Notes: a model not told the origin generated them from the letters alone. Positions 11,461 to 21,983 are shown, numbered from the stretch's first letter. The stretch is DNA of 64,000 nucleotides from Heterodera schachtii (GCA_023374025.1 SIJG01000098.1:1-64000), one strand, 5' to 3'. Translations and numbers: made by a program.

Positions 11461-11914
11461 TTAGGATTTATTCAAAATTTGTAACAAACACCGTAACAGA
11501 GGCCACGAATAGTAGTGCAAATATCGTTGAAGTGCCGCCCTGGTCCTCTCCTGTGAATCTCGAGCCCTCTTAGCCGCGTCATCGTTAAAGCGGTTGCAGG
11601 AGATAAGTGAAACTGGAAATGACCATCTTAGAAATATGAATATTTAATGTTTTTAAATTTATTTATCGAACTCACCATGGCTGGTCCAATAACCAATGCA
11701 CATCCAGCAAAAGCAACAGATTTGGCAGGTCATGCGGTTGCATCCTCCGTCTTTTTCGATGGCCCTCTAAACAAAATGAATGACGGTGTATTGTAAAAAT
11801 AAAACACTTTGCATTGCGGGCACTCTTTGGTGTTCGCATTCAGCCAATTTGCAATTCGATGTTTCTGCACTCTAGTCGATGCATTTCTTCTGCCATTTCT
11901 TGACCAAGTCCCAA
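11461..11914 (-). pseudogene. Ariadne-type RBR ubiquitin ligase fragment
   Basis: Three exon pieces line up on the minus strand. 11914-11808 reads DLVKKWQKKCID, then a stop, then, after a frame change, WLNANTKECPQC. 11766-11676 reads [16 protein letters not shown] and FCWMCIGYW. 11612-11461 reads [20 protein letters not shown] and [11 protein letters not shown]. These are the IBR/RING2 and start of the ariadne domain of RBR E3 ligases (the NTKECP, GGCN.MTC and CNRF signatures). The RING1 half is missing, one frame change and one TAG interrupt the first piece, and the last exon runs out soon after the HYY motif. A decayed fragment rather than a working ligase. Confidence 0.75.
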
Positions 11915-13172
11915 CTAAAAACACATTTATTTTCTTCCTTTCTTTTCGAGAGCACCCCAATTACCTAATTGGCTAGTGCCATTCCTGCAGAATTAAATTG
12001 ACAAAAATTTACAATTAGAATAAAACATCTGAAAAAAAATGAATGAATGGAAGAAAGACGAGGAAGTCGAATGTGTGAAATTTTATCTTTTTTGAGGCTG
12101 ATGAAACAAAACATTCAAATATGTTTTGGAATTTCTATCTCCAAATTCTGGTCAAAATTTGAGCAAAATCAATGCGAAGTGTCAGAAAAAAAAGGAAACT
12201 CCCATCGGCAAAATTACAAAAAAAAGAAAATTAGAAAAAGCAAGCGAGCGCAAAAAATTATTGCACTCAAATAATTTCTGGAAATGTTGAAAATCTAATT
12301 TAAGAAACCCTTTTTGATTAATCACAAAAATGCCTCATTCATTGAAAGATTGAAGCTTAATAGAACTTAACTTATGGGCTAAAGGCAACAGACAAAAAAA
12401 AAACTATTTTTCCGCTTTTCTCATTAAAATTTTTTTCTTATGATGAGCACTTTTTAAATCTTTTTTTTTCTTTGAAAAGTGTAACTTTTTTTATCTCATT
12501 GAATGAAAAAAGAAAGCATTTTTCAATAAATTTTTATCACTCCCAAAGCGCAAAAAATAAATAAATCACATGATGGCACATTAATTGAACGGAATTGGGG
12601 CAATAATTAAACTGATCGGGCATTGGCACATGTTTGCTTATCGGACTTAAATTTCAGTCCTTCATTTTTTCTTCAAATGTCCTTCATCAGAGGAGGCATT
12701 GAACAGCGGCAAAAAAGGCTTAAAAATAGCAAATTTTAATCGCATAAATCAGCCGAGAAAAAATAAATCTATTTTTGAATAAAAAATTCGTTTTTTCCTG
12801 GGATACGAGAAAAACATAAGTTTTTAATTTCGATTTTTTTTATTTATTAATTTTTTTGTTTGATTCACTGAATTTACCATTGATGAGCCCAATCATCATC
12901 AATACCATTGCTCCGTTGCCGTGGCGAATGGTCGCTATTTTTTTTTGTTTTTATTAAAATATTATTGTAAATTTATTTATCTGTTTTGCAACTTCTTATG
13001 CACGCACGGCTGCCAGATGAAAATTTTTTAAATCAGCATTTAGATTAAATTTGTTTTATGGTTTTTTTCTTTCGTTGAAAAGTAATTTTGGACAAAAACC
13101 CGAGAAAATTTTATGAAAATTGATCAAAATTCTGGAAAATCCGGATGGGATCCCTCAATCCCTGTCAGGGCT
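11915..13172. other. AT-rich intergenic stretch, nothing recognised
   Basis: No ORF with family resemblance, no RNA gene and no clear repeat pair. The sequence is dominated by A and T runs. Confidence 0.5.
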
Positions 13173-13481
13173 CTAATTCTTGAAAATCCCTTCCGCTCGT
13201 CCTTGCTGTGCCGCATTCGCCCCCCCCCCCTCTCCGCTCAACTCACTCGGCACTGGCGCCGACGACGGCACCGGCACAAAGCCGGCATTGCTCATGTCCG
13301 TCCCGCTGGCACCAAAACGGCACAGGCACGTCCAATCAGCAGCTGTCGACCGAACCAGCCTAGAATCGCTCAATTTCATACGCTTTTCATTCAGCTCATT
13401 TGGTGCCTCTTCGGCACACGTCGTTTCATTCAATTCAGCCGTGTAACATGACCACTGGTTCCACACTTCCCGCTGCTCCAT
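13173..13481 (-). CDS. Unrecognised cysteine/tryptophan domain ORF
   Basis: A 102-codon minus-strand ORF reading VWNQWSCYTAELNETTCAEE, then KRMKLSDS, DWTCLCRFG and MSNAGFVPVP. The pattern W..W.CY ... CA ... KR.K.S ... W.C.C..G ... N..F is repeated by the ORF at 14440-14913, so the two are probably exons or duplicates of one gene. Cysteine spacing suggests a secreted or extracellular module. The stretch is GC-rich compared with its surroundings, which supports coding. No function can be assigned and the gene limits are not resolved. Confidence 0.4.
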   Translation of the reverse strand: MEQREVWNQWSCYTAELNETTCAEEAPNELNEKRMKLSDSRLVRSTAADWTCLCRFGASGTDMSNAGFVPVPSSAPVPSELSGEGGGANAAQQGRAEGIFKN

Positions 13482-13776
13482 TTCGTCTCAAAAACAAAAT
13501 TGATTTTTTTTTGAAATTTTAAGCAATTTTCTTAACAAAATTGCATTAAAATACTCAAAAAAAAAAAAAAAATTTTCCCGGCGGCGCCTATAGACACTGC
13601 CGGACCCACATTTTACCATATTTTTTAAAAATAGAGACGAAAAAAACTGCAAAAATTGTAATTTTTTGGCAAAAAATTTTGTAAAATATGTACACCCAAA
13701 AATTCGGGATTATTGGCGTTTGTTGTCCAAGAATTTTCAACAAAAAAAAACATATGTTTTGTCATGATAATAGCAC

Positions 13777-14158
13777 GGAACCGCTCAGCAGTTGGGCGCG
13801 CACGGTTGTGCGCCAGCACGTTTTTCCACTATAGCTTTTTTATATGTTATCCAAATCCACAACATTCTTGGTATCATTCGAAAGCTCTTAACATGCTCTA
13901 TTAGCCTTACAAAAAATAAAAAGATTTTCAAGCCTGGAAAAAATTTATTAAGAAAAATTTCAAAAATTTTGACTTTTTTTGCGATTTTCATGTATAACTT
14001 TTTTGGTAATTGTCTAATCGCAAGCAATAGCTTAGTAAAAGCTTCTAAACATGTTAAGCTTTCGAACGATATCGAAAATGTTGCATTTTGATGACAAAGA
14101 AAAAAGTTATAGAAAGTTATAATGGAAAAATATGCTGGGGCCCAACTGAGGTAGACCG
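13777..14158. mobile_element. MITE related to the 4875-5324 element
   Basis: The left end GGAACCGCTCAG and right end CTGAGGTAGACCG match the two ends of the element at 4875-5324. The interior shares the TTGGTATCATTCGAAAGCTC and TGTATAACTTTTTTGG stretches in both arms. No exact target duplication is visible. Non-coding. Confidence 0.5.
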
Positions 14159-14159
14159 T

Positions 14160-14290
14160 AATAATAGTGCGTTTTGCAGAACACTGCGCCACATTTCTCT
14201 GTTTCTTCACAATCAATTGTTTCATTTGCTTTCAGCATTTCATTGAGTCTGACACTCTCCGATTCCGTGCGCAATTTGCACTTCAATGTT
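14160..14290 (-). CDS. Possible cysteine-rich exon
   Basis: The minus strand reads CKLRTESESVRLNEMLKAN, then ETIDCEETEKCGAVFC, open across the stretch and GC-richer than its flanks. It lies between the two related ORFs at 13173-13481 and 14440-14913, so it may be an exon of the same gene. Splice limits are not certain. Confidence 0.3.
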
Positions 14291-14439
14291 TCTGGAATTT
14301 AAAATTGAAATTTTTAGTCCTTTAAAAAAGCGTCTGCTTGTCCTTGAAAAGAATGTGGCTTTTATTTCTCTTTTTGCTATTTCAAATTTATTTTTTTTAA
14401 TAGTTTGGTTTTCGCATTTTTAAAATTTTAATTTTCTTT

Positions 14440-14913
14440 TCATTTTCGCTTTTTTAATTTAAATTTTCGTTTCATTTTCGCTTTTTTAAAATTTAAACTT
14501 TCGTTTCCTTTTCGCATTTTAAATTTATAATTTTCCATTCTAAATTTTATTTTTCGTTCGTTTCGTGAAAAATAAATATTTTCATTTTTGGATTTTTTTT
14601 TTTTTGCTGCCAAATTGGCATTCCGTGTTGATGTCCTCCTCCTACTTGGTGCAGGCGTCGTCGTCGTCGACCTCAATGCCGGAATTGGGTTCTCAAAGTT
14701 GGCGTTGGCCATCCCCATGCTTACATCTCCCAATTGGCACGTGCACTGCCAACCCGTGGCCGAGGGAAGGCGGCTAACTTTGTATCGCTTACTTTCAATG
14801 TACGAATCCTTCTGCACACTTTTGGCACAAATTGTTTTGTCCGTTTCTCCAGTGAAAATTGCAATGCCAATTTTACTATACTCGGGATCATAACATCCCC
14901 ATTCATTCCACAT
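14440..14913 (-). CDS. Second copy of the W/C domain ORF
   Basis: Reads MWNEWGCYDPEYSKIGI, then TICAKSV, SKRYKVSR, WQCTCQLGDVSMGMANANF and NPIPALRSTTTTPAP. This repeats the residue pattern of the ORF at 13173-13481, followed by a Ser/Thr/Pro stretch. The end (from about residue 105) is an A-rich lysine run that looks like read-through of non-coding DNA, so the true exon probably ends near 14600. No known family recognised. Confidence 0.4.
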   Translation of the reverse strand: MWNEWGCYDPEYSKIGIAIFTGETDKTICAKSVQKDSYIESKRYKVSRLPSATGWQCTCQLGDVSMGMANANFENPIPALRSTTTTPAPSRRRTSTRNANLAAKKKKSKNENIYFSRNERKIKFRMENYKFKMRKGNESLNFKKAKMKRKFKLKKRK

Positions 14914-15294
14914 TTGAGTGCCTGAAAATTATTCATGTTTTCTGGAATAAGTAGATCTCGACGAGACGCCCCCCCCCCTCCTGTAGTGATGCTCGAGAGT
15001 CTCGGTCTGGACGACTCGAGAAAAGTTTCGGTCTTTTTGGGTCTTGGGCTCGAATCGCGGGGTTTTGAGTCTCGGTGATAATGAATCAAAATAAAAAAAC
15101 AAAAACAAAAATTGGTTAAAATTAACAAAATTTCTTAAGTTCAATTAAATGTTCGAATTTCGGGTTAGGGATCGGAAATTCGTCAAATAGAGTTCAAATT
15201 CATGATCAGCGTTCCCGAAACCCCCTGGAAACATGTTTTTATCAATAAAACAACTGTATTAGTACCCAAAATACAATTTTAAAACCAAAAATAA
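14914..15294. other. Intergenic, degenerate GACTCG-type repeats
   Basis: Between 14960 and 15075 the motif GTCTCGG / GACTCGAG recurs several times at irregular spacing. I see no coding signal and no exon 4 or 5 for the S4 gene that begins to the right. Confidence 0.4.
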
Positions 15295-16165
15295 TTATGA
15301 AAATGTGACGACGACCTGCTTGAAATTATCGACCCATTCAACATTTGTGGATGCCATTAATTCGTAGCAAGTCAACCACTTCTGAAGACCATCTTTTCTC
15401 GGCACGTGTAACCATTTGGCCAACGCTTGGCCGGCAGAAATTATTGTATTTGGCTGATCAAAATCATCACCAATTGTACCGGGGCATAGACTACCAGAAA
15501 GGATTGAATTCAATTGAATGATATCAGTGAGAATTGTTGGCGATGTGAGATGAAGCAAAGCGTTCAAATGATTGGCATTGGGAAAGCCCAAATGGCGAAT
15601 GTTTGTCGCAAAAGCGGGCCAAATTTGACGGACAAAAATATCCCAAATTGGCTGGACATCAGTTGGGTTGTCTGAAGGCACAAACAAATCCAATTTGGTG
15701 CCGATTCTGTCCCAAATTTGCTGGTTGGAACGGAAAAATGTGATGACGGAATGGTCAATGTAGCTGAAGAAACAAACACATAAAAAGTTTTTTAATATAC
15801 AAAAATGTGTTTAAAATTACTCAATCCGAATGTCATTAAAGCGGATTTTGTTGGGCAACGGACGGTCCGGCAATGGAAATTCCACAAATGTGCCATCGAT
15901 CAGAACAGACAGTTTCGGTTTTGATGCTTTGTCCTTGCAAATTATGATTTGTCTCAAAATTGTAAATTCCGTTTTTCCATCAAAATGTTTGTCCACCAAA
16001 ACATCGAAACGATAAGAAAGCAATGCCATTGTGAGGCCGAGTTGGGCATAGTCAAAGAAGGGCAGAATGTTCAGCCAAACGTCGCTACAAATCCAACTGA
16101 AATGCGGGAAAAATTGGGTAAATGAAAATTTTGTAATTACAAAAAAATTCCTTACCGTCGGTTCA
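15295..16165 (-). CDS. S4: 3'-truncated F-box-like gene, open to a stop
   Basis: Exons 16165-16155 (MNRR), 16096-15821 and 15763-15316 are open and spliced as in S3. They encode WICSDVWLNILPFFDYAQLG, YIDHSVITFFRSNQQIWDRI and GQALAKWLHVPRKDG. Exons 4 and 5 are absent from the next 400 bases. Reading past the missing donor gives VVVTFS and a stop at 15295, for a product of 251 residues: F-box-like core plus middle domain without the C-terminal beta module. Either a truncated relic or a shortened functional protein. Confidence 0.65.
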
Positions 16166-16402
16166 TTTTGCGCCAATTAGCTGAGCACACTTATAATTAT
16201 AATAAGGTAGTGGTAAATTATGATTACAGAAAATGACATTTTCTGTCAATTTTCTCTGCCTTTTATATGATTTTTTCTCATCGGTACTCAAATGTACGCT
16301 AATATTTTTAGTATAAAAATGCCCTTTTTTTCCTGTTCTCCTCCTCATTCCATTCATTCATTCATTCTTCCCTATATTTCCCGGTCACTTTGTGCTGCAA
16401 AA

Positions 16403-16735
16403 ATGTCTTCAGAAATTTTGTACGTTTATTATTCCCTTTTTTTAAATTTTCCGCTTTTCCTTTTGTTCAATTTTTGACCAGCAGAATTGGGAGATAAAAA
16501 TTCTTGAAACTAATTTTAAGGCTTAGCTTAATCGGCTTCAAAAAAAATTCAAAAAGAACTAAAATTTCACATTTTGCTGTGACTTTTCGCTTCCCTTTCA
16601 TTTATTAATTTATCAAATTCATTTTTCAGTTTGTGTGCCGTGCTTCTTCTGTTGGTCGGCTGTGCCACTATTCTTTTTTGGTTCTTTTTGGACAATGCCA
16701 AAAAACGGCGACGCCCCCACAAAAAAGAAATTTAA
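16403..16735 (+). CDS. M2: M-type exons 1-2, 40-aa membrane peptide
   Basis: Exon 1 (16403-16419, GTACGT donor) and exon 2 (from 16630) of an M gene are intact and preceded by a TATA box at 16312. The donor at the end of exon 2 has changed from GT to TT, so translation continues to TAA at 16733-16735. The product would be 40 residues: MSSEIFLCAVLLLLVG, a membrane segment through FWFF, then KKRRRPHKK. Most of exon 3 is deleted; a remnant (LPNEVIGFKRI, about 16780-16850) is fused to S-type sequence. Expression is unknown. Confidence 0.5.
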
Positions 16736-16869
16736 AATAAAGCAAAAAATTTGAAAATTTCATAAAAAATCTTCTCCGATGGAAATCCATTGCCAATCCC
16801 GCAAAATCCGTTGCCCAACGAAGTCATCGGATTCAAACGCATTCAGATCCGTATGGGTGAGGGAAGATT

Positions 16870-17699
16870 CGCGAAATTTGGCCAATTTTTGCGACAAACA
16901 TTCGCCAATTGTACTTTCCTAATAACGTTTATTTGGACAATTTGCTTCGTTTGGTTTCATCAACAATTCTCACTGATTGCGACCAATTGAATTCAATCGA
17001 TTCTGGTGCTCTATTACCCGATGGAATTGTTGACGATGGGCCGAATGCAACTGCTGGCCAAGCGTTGTCTAAATGGCTACACACTCCGAGCAAAAATGGC
17101 CAACCGAAGCGATTGTATCGCAATAATTATGTGGGACCACTGAATCTCGAATGGGTCAACAACTTCAAAGAGGTGTCCCGCCCTATTTTTGTTAAATTGT
17201 TTTTTTTTTTTTACCAATTTTTGTGTTTAGACATTTCGCCGTGCCACCACTTCTGTCAGTTACCATATTCAACTTTAGTTTCGTGTGAAACCAACGCCAA
17301 ACGAACAATTTGAATTGGTGAATGGACGGACAAATGAGAAGCTGACATTGAAACTGAGCAAAGAATTAGGCTATAATTGGATGTATAATTGGCTGTTGCA
17401 ACGGCGCCCAATTGGGGAGACGGCGACGGCGCCAGTTAAGTGGGAAAACCGCGAAAATTCGGGTGCCACTTTTAACTATATCAGATTTGATCTGCGGTAT
17501 GCCAATTATTCGGGTGCCAATTTGAACAAAATCCTATTTGATCTGTGGACTTTCAATAAATGCATTGGGTGAGCAGCAAAACAGCAATTTTTGATTTTGT
17601 CGAGAAAAAAAACAATTAATTAATTTTAGGACATTGTCGCCACCAGCGGAAGAGGAAGAAAAAGAAGAAGCGGATCAAAGCAACGGAAATGTCGTCTGA
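16870..17699 (+). pseudogene. S5: S-type 3' half fused behind M2
   Basis: From about 16870 the sequence switches to S-type exon 3 (IWPIFATN-like, then GPNATAGQALSKWLHTPSKN; exon ends 17172). Exon 4 is 17231-17568 and exon 5 is 17630-17699, all with normal splice sites. Exon 4 has an in-frame TAG at 17276-17278, where S3 has the codon for the C in KIQLCIHV. The F-box-like core is missing. Junction with M2 inside exon 3 remains makes this an M/S chimera. Exon 4 and tail otherwise resemble S3 closely, including the expanded FNYIRFDLRYANYSGAN repeat. Confidence 0.75.
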
Positions 17700-17842
17700 A
17701 GTGTACGGAAATGAATAATTAATTAATTATATTTGAGAAATGATCGATCTCAATTTGTTGTGCTTATTTTCTATCAGAAATGCTTTTGTTTTACGTATTT
17801 ATTTTCTTGGTTTGTTGTGCAATTTCATTAGTATCAATTAGG

Positions 17843-17925
17843 GTAGGTCGGGACCGGGAAACACGGACAACTGAGTACCGAAGTCCCTGTTTTGACCAAA
17901 ATTCCCGGTCCCGACCTACCTTAGT
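17843..17925. repeat. Short GC-rich inverted repeat
   Basis: GTAGGTCGGGACCGGGAA at the left pairs with TTCCCGGTCCCGACCTAC at the right of an 83-bp stretch. Similar CCGGGACCGGGACC debris occurs at 19840-19960. Likely the end-fusion of a small element. Confidence 0.5.
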
Positions 17926-18130
17926 GTTGTGTTTTGCGACAAGGGGGTGAGGCCAATAATTTATTTAAAGCAATTTGAAAAATTTTTTCTGATTTTCGAC
18001 CCTAAAATCTGAGTTTTTATTTCAAGTTTCTGCTTACAAAATTTTTCTGTATATATTTTTTTTTATAAAAGGATTGTCCTTCAAATTGTGCATTAAAAAT
18101 ATTTTTGTGAGTTTTTAATTAAATTTTTGA

Positions 18131-18750
18131 ATTACTCCCGCTCCCGCCCGGGACTCTCGTTAAAAATGGACGGGATTTGAACTGGAGCGGGATTTTTACG
18201 GGATTCCAGTTCGGGACTCCCGTCCCGGAAAATTTTGAACTCCCGCTCCCGGAATTTTTTTTTACCGGTTTCTAGTAAAAATATTGTTCATCTGTAGGGT
18301 TCAATGTTGTATGATTTTGCATATTTTTTCTGCGCATATGCTATGAAGAAAGCGGCTCAAAAATAGCATTTCTGCGTTTAAATTTTTTGGTTTGGTTAAG
18401 GTTTTTAGTGCATATTGAAGCATATTTTGGGGATTTTCGAGAATAAATGCATATTTTGGTCATTTTTGGCAAATTTTCACAAGAAAAAATCGCAAAATAC
18501 ACCCCTAAAGATTGACTTTTTGGGAATTAAAAAAATACACCCTTAAAAATCGAAAAATCAAAATCATACAACATCGAACCCTACAGATGAACAATATTTT
18601 TACTAGAAACCGGTAAAAAAAATTCCGGGAGCGGGAGTTCAAAATTTTCCGGGACGGGAGTCCCGAACTGGAATCCCGTAAAAATCCCGCTCCCGTTCAA
18701 ATCCCGTCCATTTTTAACGGGAGTCCCGGGCGGGAGCGGGAGTAATTCAA
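18131..18750. mobile_element. Foldback element with about 190-bp arms
   Basis: The left arm starts AATTACTCCCGCTCCCGCCC and runs to about 18325; the right arm is its inverse, ending GGGCGGGAGCGGGAGTAATT at 18750. Arms match over their full length with few differences (both contain the ACCGGTTTCTAGTAAAAATA stretch and a CTGTAGGGTTC stretch). The spacer is about 235 bp of AT-rich sequence. No ORF. Target duplication not resolved. Confidence 0.65.
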
Positions 18751-18756
18751 TAACAA

Positions 18757-18907
18757 TCAAGAACAATTAGACGATTCGGAAGGTATAAAGTTTCGATTGA
18801 CGCTTCGAAAAAACCATTTTTGTGACGCGTAAATGATGGAACGTGTAAACTGTTGTTGGGAGCGTAAAATGTGATGTGACGCGTAAAACCGACTAGAACC
18901 CTGGTTT
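18757..18907. repeat. End fragment of ACGCGTCCC-type element
   Basis: The stretch ends GACGCGTAAAACCGACTAGA and contains spaced ACGCGTAAA motifs and a CAATTAGACGATTCGGAAGG block. It matches, inverted, the left part of the element at 56988-57618. A solo end of that family. Confidence 0.55.
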
Positions 18908-19104
18908 GGTTCAAGAAGCATTCTTTTAATATTATGCCATCCCTCAAAATTTCTAGTCACTAAACTTTACACACTTCCTTTACTCAACATTAGCTTTAAT
19001 ATTATTTATTTTATTTCAGTGACGAAAAGTTTAGTGACGAAAGGTTCGGCCACCAATGGAATGAGGCAGATGAGAACAAAAAAAAAGGCATTTTTATTTT
19101 AAAA

Positions 19105-19440
19105 TATTTGCCTAGCAATTCGGGGTGGGAAAAGTCGGAATCGGCGTTTGTCCAGTATAAAAATGAATGGGTCGTTTGACGCGAATGCCATTCTATGTAA
19201 TATTCTGTATCAAAAAACCTTCTTAAGGCCTTTATTAACTATTAAAAAAAATTTTTTTTCGTTTTTTTGTGTTTTCTCATGTTTTTTCCAATTGTTGAAT
19301 ATTCAAAAACTTTAAAATGAAAGGCCCTTCCAATATAAAAAAAAAGAAAATTAAATTCGTAAATTCAAACGGTAGGGGTGGGACACGATCGCAATTTGCG
19401 TATCGCGGCAACTTTTTCGCTACATTCTCTACGGTAACCG
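19105..19440 (+). pseudogene. Degenerate copy of the secreted-peptide locus
   Basis: 19105-19240 repeats the promoter region at 47640-47780 (AGCAATTCGGGGTG, GTCGGCGTTTGTC, TATAAAAA, GCCATTCTATGTAA, ATTCTGTATCAAAAA), and 19310-19440 repeats its 3' region (AAAGGCCCTTCCA, GGGGTGGGA, GCAATTTGCGTA). The stretch between, which at 47816-47974 encodes a signal-peptide protein, is replaced by AT-rich sequence without an ORF. A dead paralogue. Confidence 0.6.
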
Positions 19441-20127
19441 CCCAGTTCGGCGCCGTTGCAAATAACTTTTCTCATTATCAACCAAATTAAATATTTTTCG
19501 TATTATTCGATGGCTCTTAATGATCTCTATTATCATCCAAAATTTCAAAAAATTCTGTCACTTTCCAAAAAAGTTATGGTCAAAAACCTCAAAAATTGAC
19601 CCTTTCATGGCTTTTTCGGCGCCGTTTGCCATAACTTTTTTGCACTTGCATATGTTTTATTTCTATTTGACATGAAATGTTAAGCACATATAGAGCTTTC
19701 AAATGATGCCAGATTTGCCAACTTTAACTGACTAAGAAAAAAAGTTACAACATTTAAAAATTGGCAGCGCCGAAAAAGTCCGCGTCGAACTGACCCGACC
19801 CTTCTTTACCGCGTTTTCGTCATTTTTTTTTGGTCCGGTCCCTGGCTTGTTTTTCCCGGTTCCCGGTTGCCCTACCGGGACCGGGACCTGAGCTTTTCAA
19901 AATCCGGGACCGGGACCTCGGATGACCGGGAATTCCCGGCCCGGTCCCGCTGCACTCTACTTAAAATAAAGGGCACTCTTTCCATTTTAGGCGTCCAATC
20001 AATTGACCATGTTCAGTTTCATTGGCCATAATCAAAAAAAGGAATAAAACATTTTTCGGAAAAAAATAAATGAGCATCAAATCAAATTCCAATTGGTGAG
20101 ATCGGCCATTTCTCAAACATAATTAAT
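19441..20127. repeat. MITE-like inverted repeat and GC debris
   Basis: CCCAGTTCGGCGCCGTTGC at 19441 and its partial inverse GCGCCGAAAAAGTCCGCGTC (about 19766) bound a stretch sharing AACTTTTTTGC and ATTCGATGGCTCTTA blocks with the 13777-14158 element. 19840-19960 is rich in CCGGGACC repeats. 20035-20127 is S-gene 3' flank belonging to S6. Confidence 0.4.
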
Positions 20128-21273
20128 TCATTTCCGCGCAGTCCGACGACATTTCGATGCTTTGGTCCGCTTTTTCTTTTTCTTCGTCCGCTGGTTGCGA
20201 CATAGCCTAAAATTAAATACAATTTGAATTGGATGAATGAATTAAATTAATCTTTTACACTTACCCAATCAAATTAATACCGCCACTCCACAAAATAAAT
20301 TGGATATTGTTCAAATTGTTGTCCCAATTTTCGTCGTTTTCCCACTGATCCGTCGCCGCCTTTTCACTAATTGGGCATCGCTTCAAGAGCCATTTAATGT
20401 ATTCATCATCACTATCATCTTCTTCAACATCTTCTTCAAACGCTAACAATGTCAGCTTTTCCTTGGTTCGTTCGTTCACCAATTCAAATGGTTCAATTGC
20501 TGTTTTTGGCACTTGAAAATCAATTTTATAACTGACAGAAGAAGTGGTGGCACGGAGAAATGCCTAAACAAATAAAAGGAAGCGCAAATTCAAATGAAAA
20601 GCAGTTAAATTAATGAAAATATAGTCACACACCTCCTTGAAACTGTTGACCCAATCCAAGTTCACTTCTGCGTCATAATTTTCGAAAAACAATCGCTTCG
20701 GTTGACCATTTTTGCTCGGCGTGTGCAACCATTTGGACAATGCTTGGCCAGCAGTTGCGCTTGGCCCATCATCGCCAATTCCATCGGGGTACAGATGATC
20801 GGAATTGATTGAATCCAATTGATCAAGATCGGAGAGAATTGTTGGCGAGATCAGACGGCGCAATTTGTCCAAATGATCGCTTTCGGCAAGGCGCAAATTG
20901 CGAATGCTTGTAGCAAAAATGGGCCAAATTTCACTGGCCAAAACATCCCAAATTGGTTGGACACCTTCATTTTCATATGACCAAACTGCCAAAGTTAATT
21001 TGGTGCCCATTCTGTCCCAAATTTGCTTGTTGGACCGGAGAAATTCAATGACGGAATAGTCAATGTAGCTACACAAATATAAAGATGCTTTAATTTAAAC
21101 AAAAGTTTAAAATTACTGAATCCAAAGGTCCTTAAAGCAAATTTTGTTGGGCAACGGACGGTCCGGCAGAGGAAAATCCACAAATTTGCCATCAATCATT
21201 ACAGACAGTTTCGATTTTAGTCCAATGTCCTTGCGAATTTTTATCCATTTCCGCATTGTCAATTCCGTCGTTC
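20128..21273 (-). pseudogene. S6: headless F-box-like gene with basic tail
   Basis: Exon 2 (21273-21117) lacks its first half, so the F-box-like core and exon 1 are gone; the break abuts the M3 leader at about 21274. Exon 3 (21068-20633) and exon 4 (20563-20265) are open: YIDYSVIEFLRSNKQIWDRM, GQALSKWLHTPSKNG, FELVNERTKEKLTL and WLLKRCPISEKAATDQWEN. In exon 5 (20206-20128) a one-base loss shifts the usual acidic tail to a basic one containing RTKKKKKRTK before TGA. A protein could only start inside exon 2 or 3. S7 shares the basic tail. Confidence 0.75.
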
Positions 21274-21971
21274 CTCATTCCATTCTCTCATTATTCTCCC
21301 TACATTTCCGATCATTTTGTTGCTGCAAATGTCTTCAGAACAAATTCTGTATGTTTTTTTCATACGTTTCGCATTTCTTTTTCTCAAATTTATGCCAGAA
21401 TTGTGAGATTAAAATCTGAAAATCAATTTTGAAAGATTATACAAATTTTTAGAGGCTAAAACTTCACATTTTACTCTTTCGTCTTTAACCTTTGACCGTT
21501 TAATTGCTTTTTCCTTTCCTTCAATTATTAATTCATTAATTTCCCAAATTCATTTCTTTCAGTTTGTGTGCCCTGTCTCTTATTCTGTTGGTCGGTTGTG
21601 CCATCATTCTTTGGTTCTTTTTTGACAATGCCAAAAAACGTCGACGCCCTCACAAAAAAGAAATGTAAAAAATTTGAAGAAACTTAATACTAAAAATTCT
21701 TCAATTTTTTAGCTTTATTTGTGGCGATTGTTGGCTTTTGGTGTTCGATTTTCTTGCGCCTTCTCAACTTGGCCTTGAAATTGCACTGGTCAACCACCGC
21801 TTTGACTGCATCGTCGACGAACACTTCAAGACACGCAAATGGAAATTGGGCTTTATGCGAATTTGCCACAAAATTGGAGAGAATGGCACCAAAATTTTTG
21901 AGCTTAATTCGAATAAATTTCAAAAATTTGATTTTTTGGAACCAATTTTTGATGGTTTTAGCATCGCTTAA
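21274..21971 (+). pseudogene. M3: M-type exons 1-3, truncated
   Basis: Exons 21329-21348, 21563-21664 and 21713 onward encode the membrane segment (LLVGCAIILWFFF), basic run and DCWLLVFDFLAPSQLGLEIA, then diverge after GENGTK into unrelated codons (stop at 21971). From 21274 to about 21890 it is almost identical, introns included, to 36505-37120 of M5, so it is a recent partial duplicate. Its upstream promoter block was not copied; S6 DNA lies there instead. Truncated in exon 3. Confidence 0.8.
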
Positions 21972-21983
21972 AACAAAGGGCAC

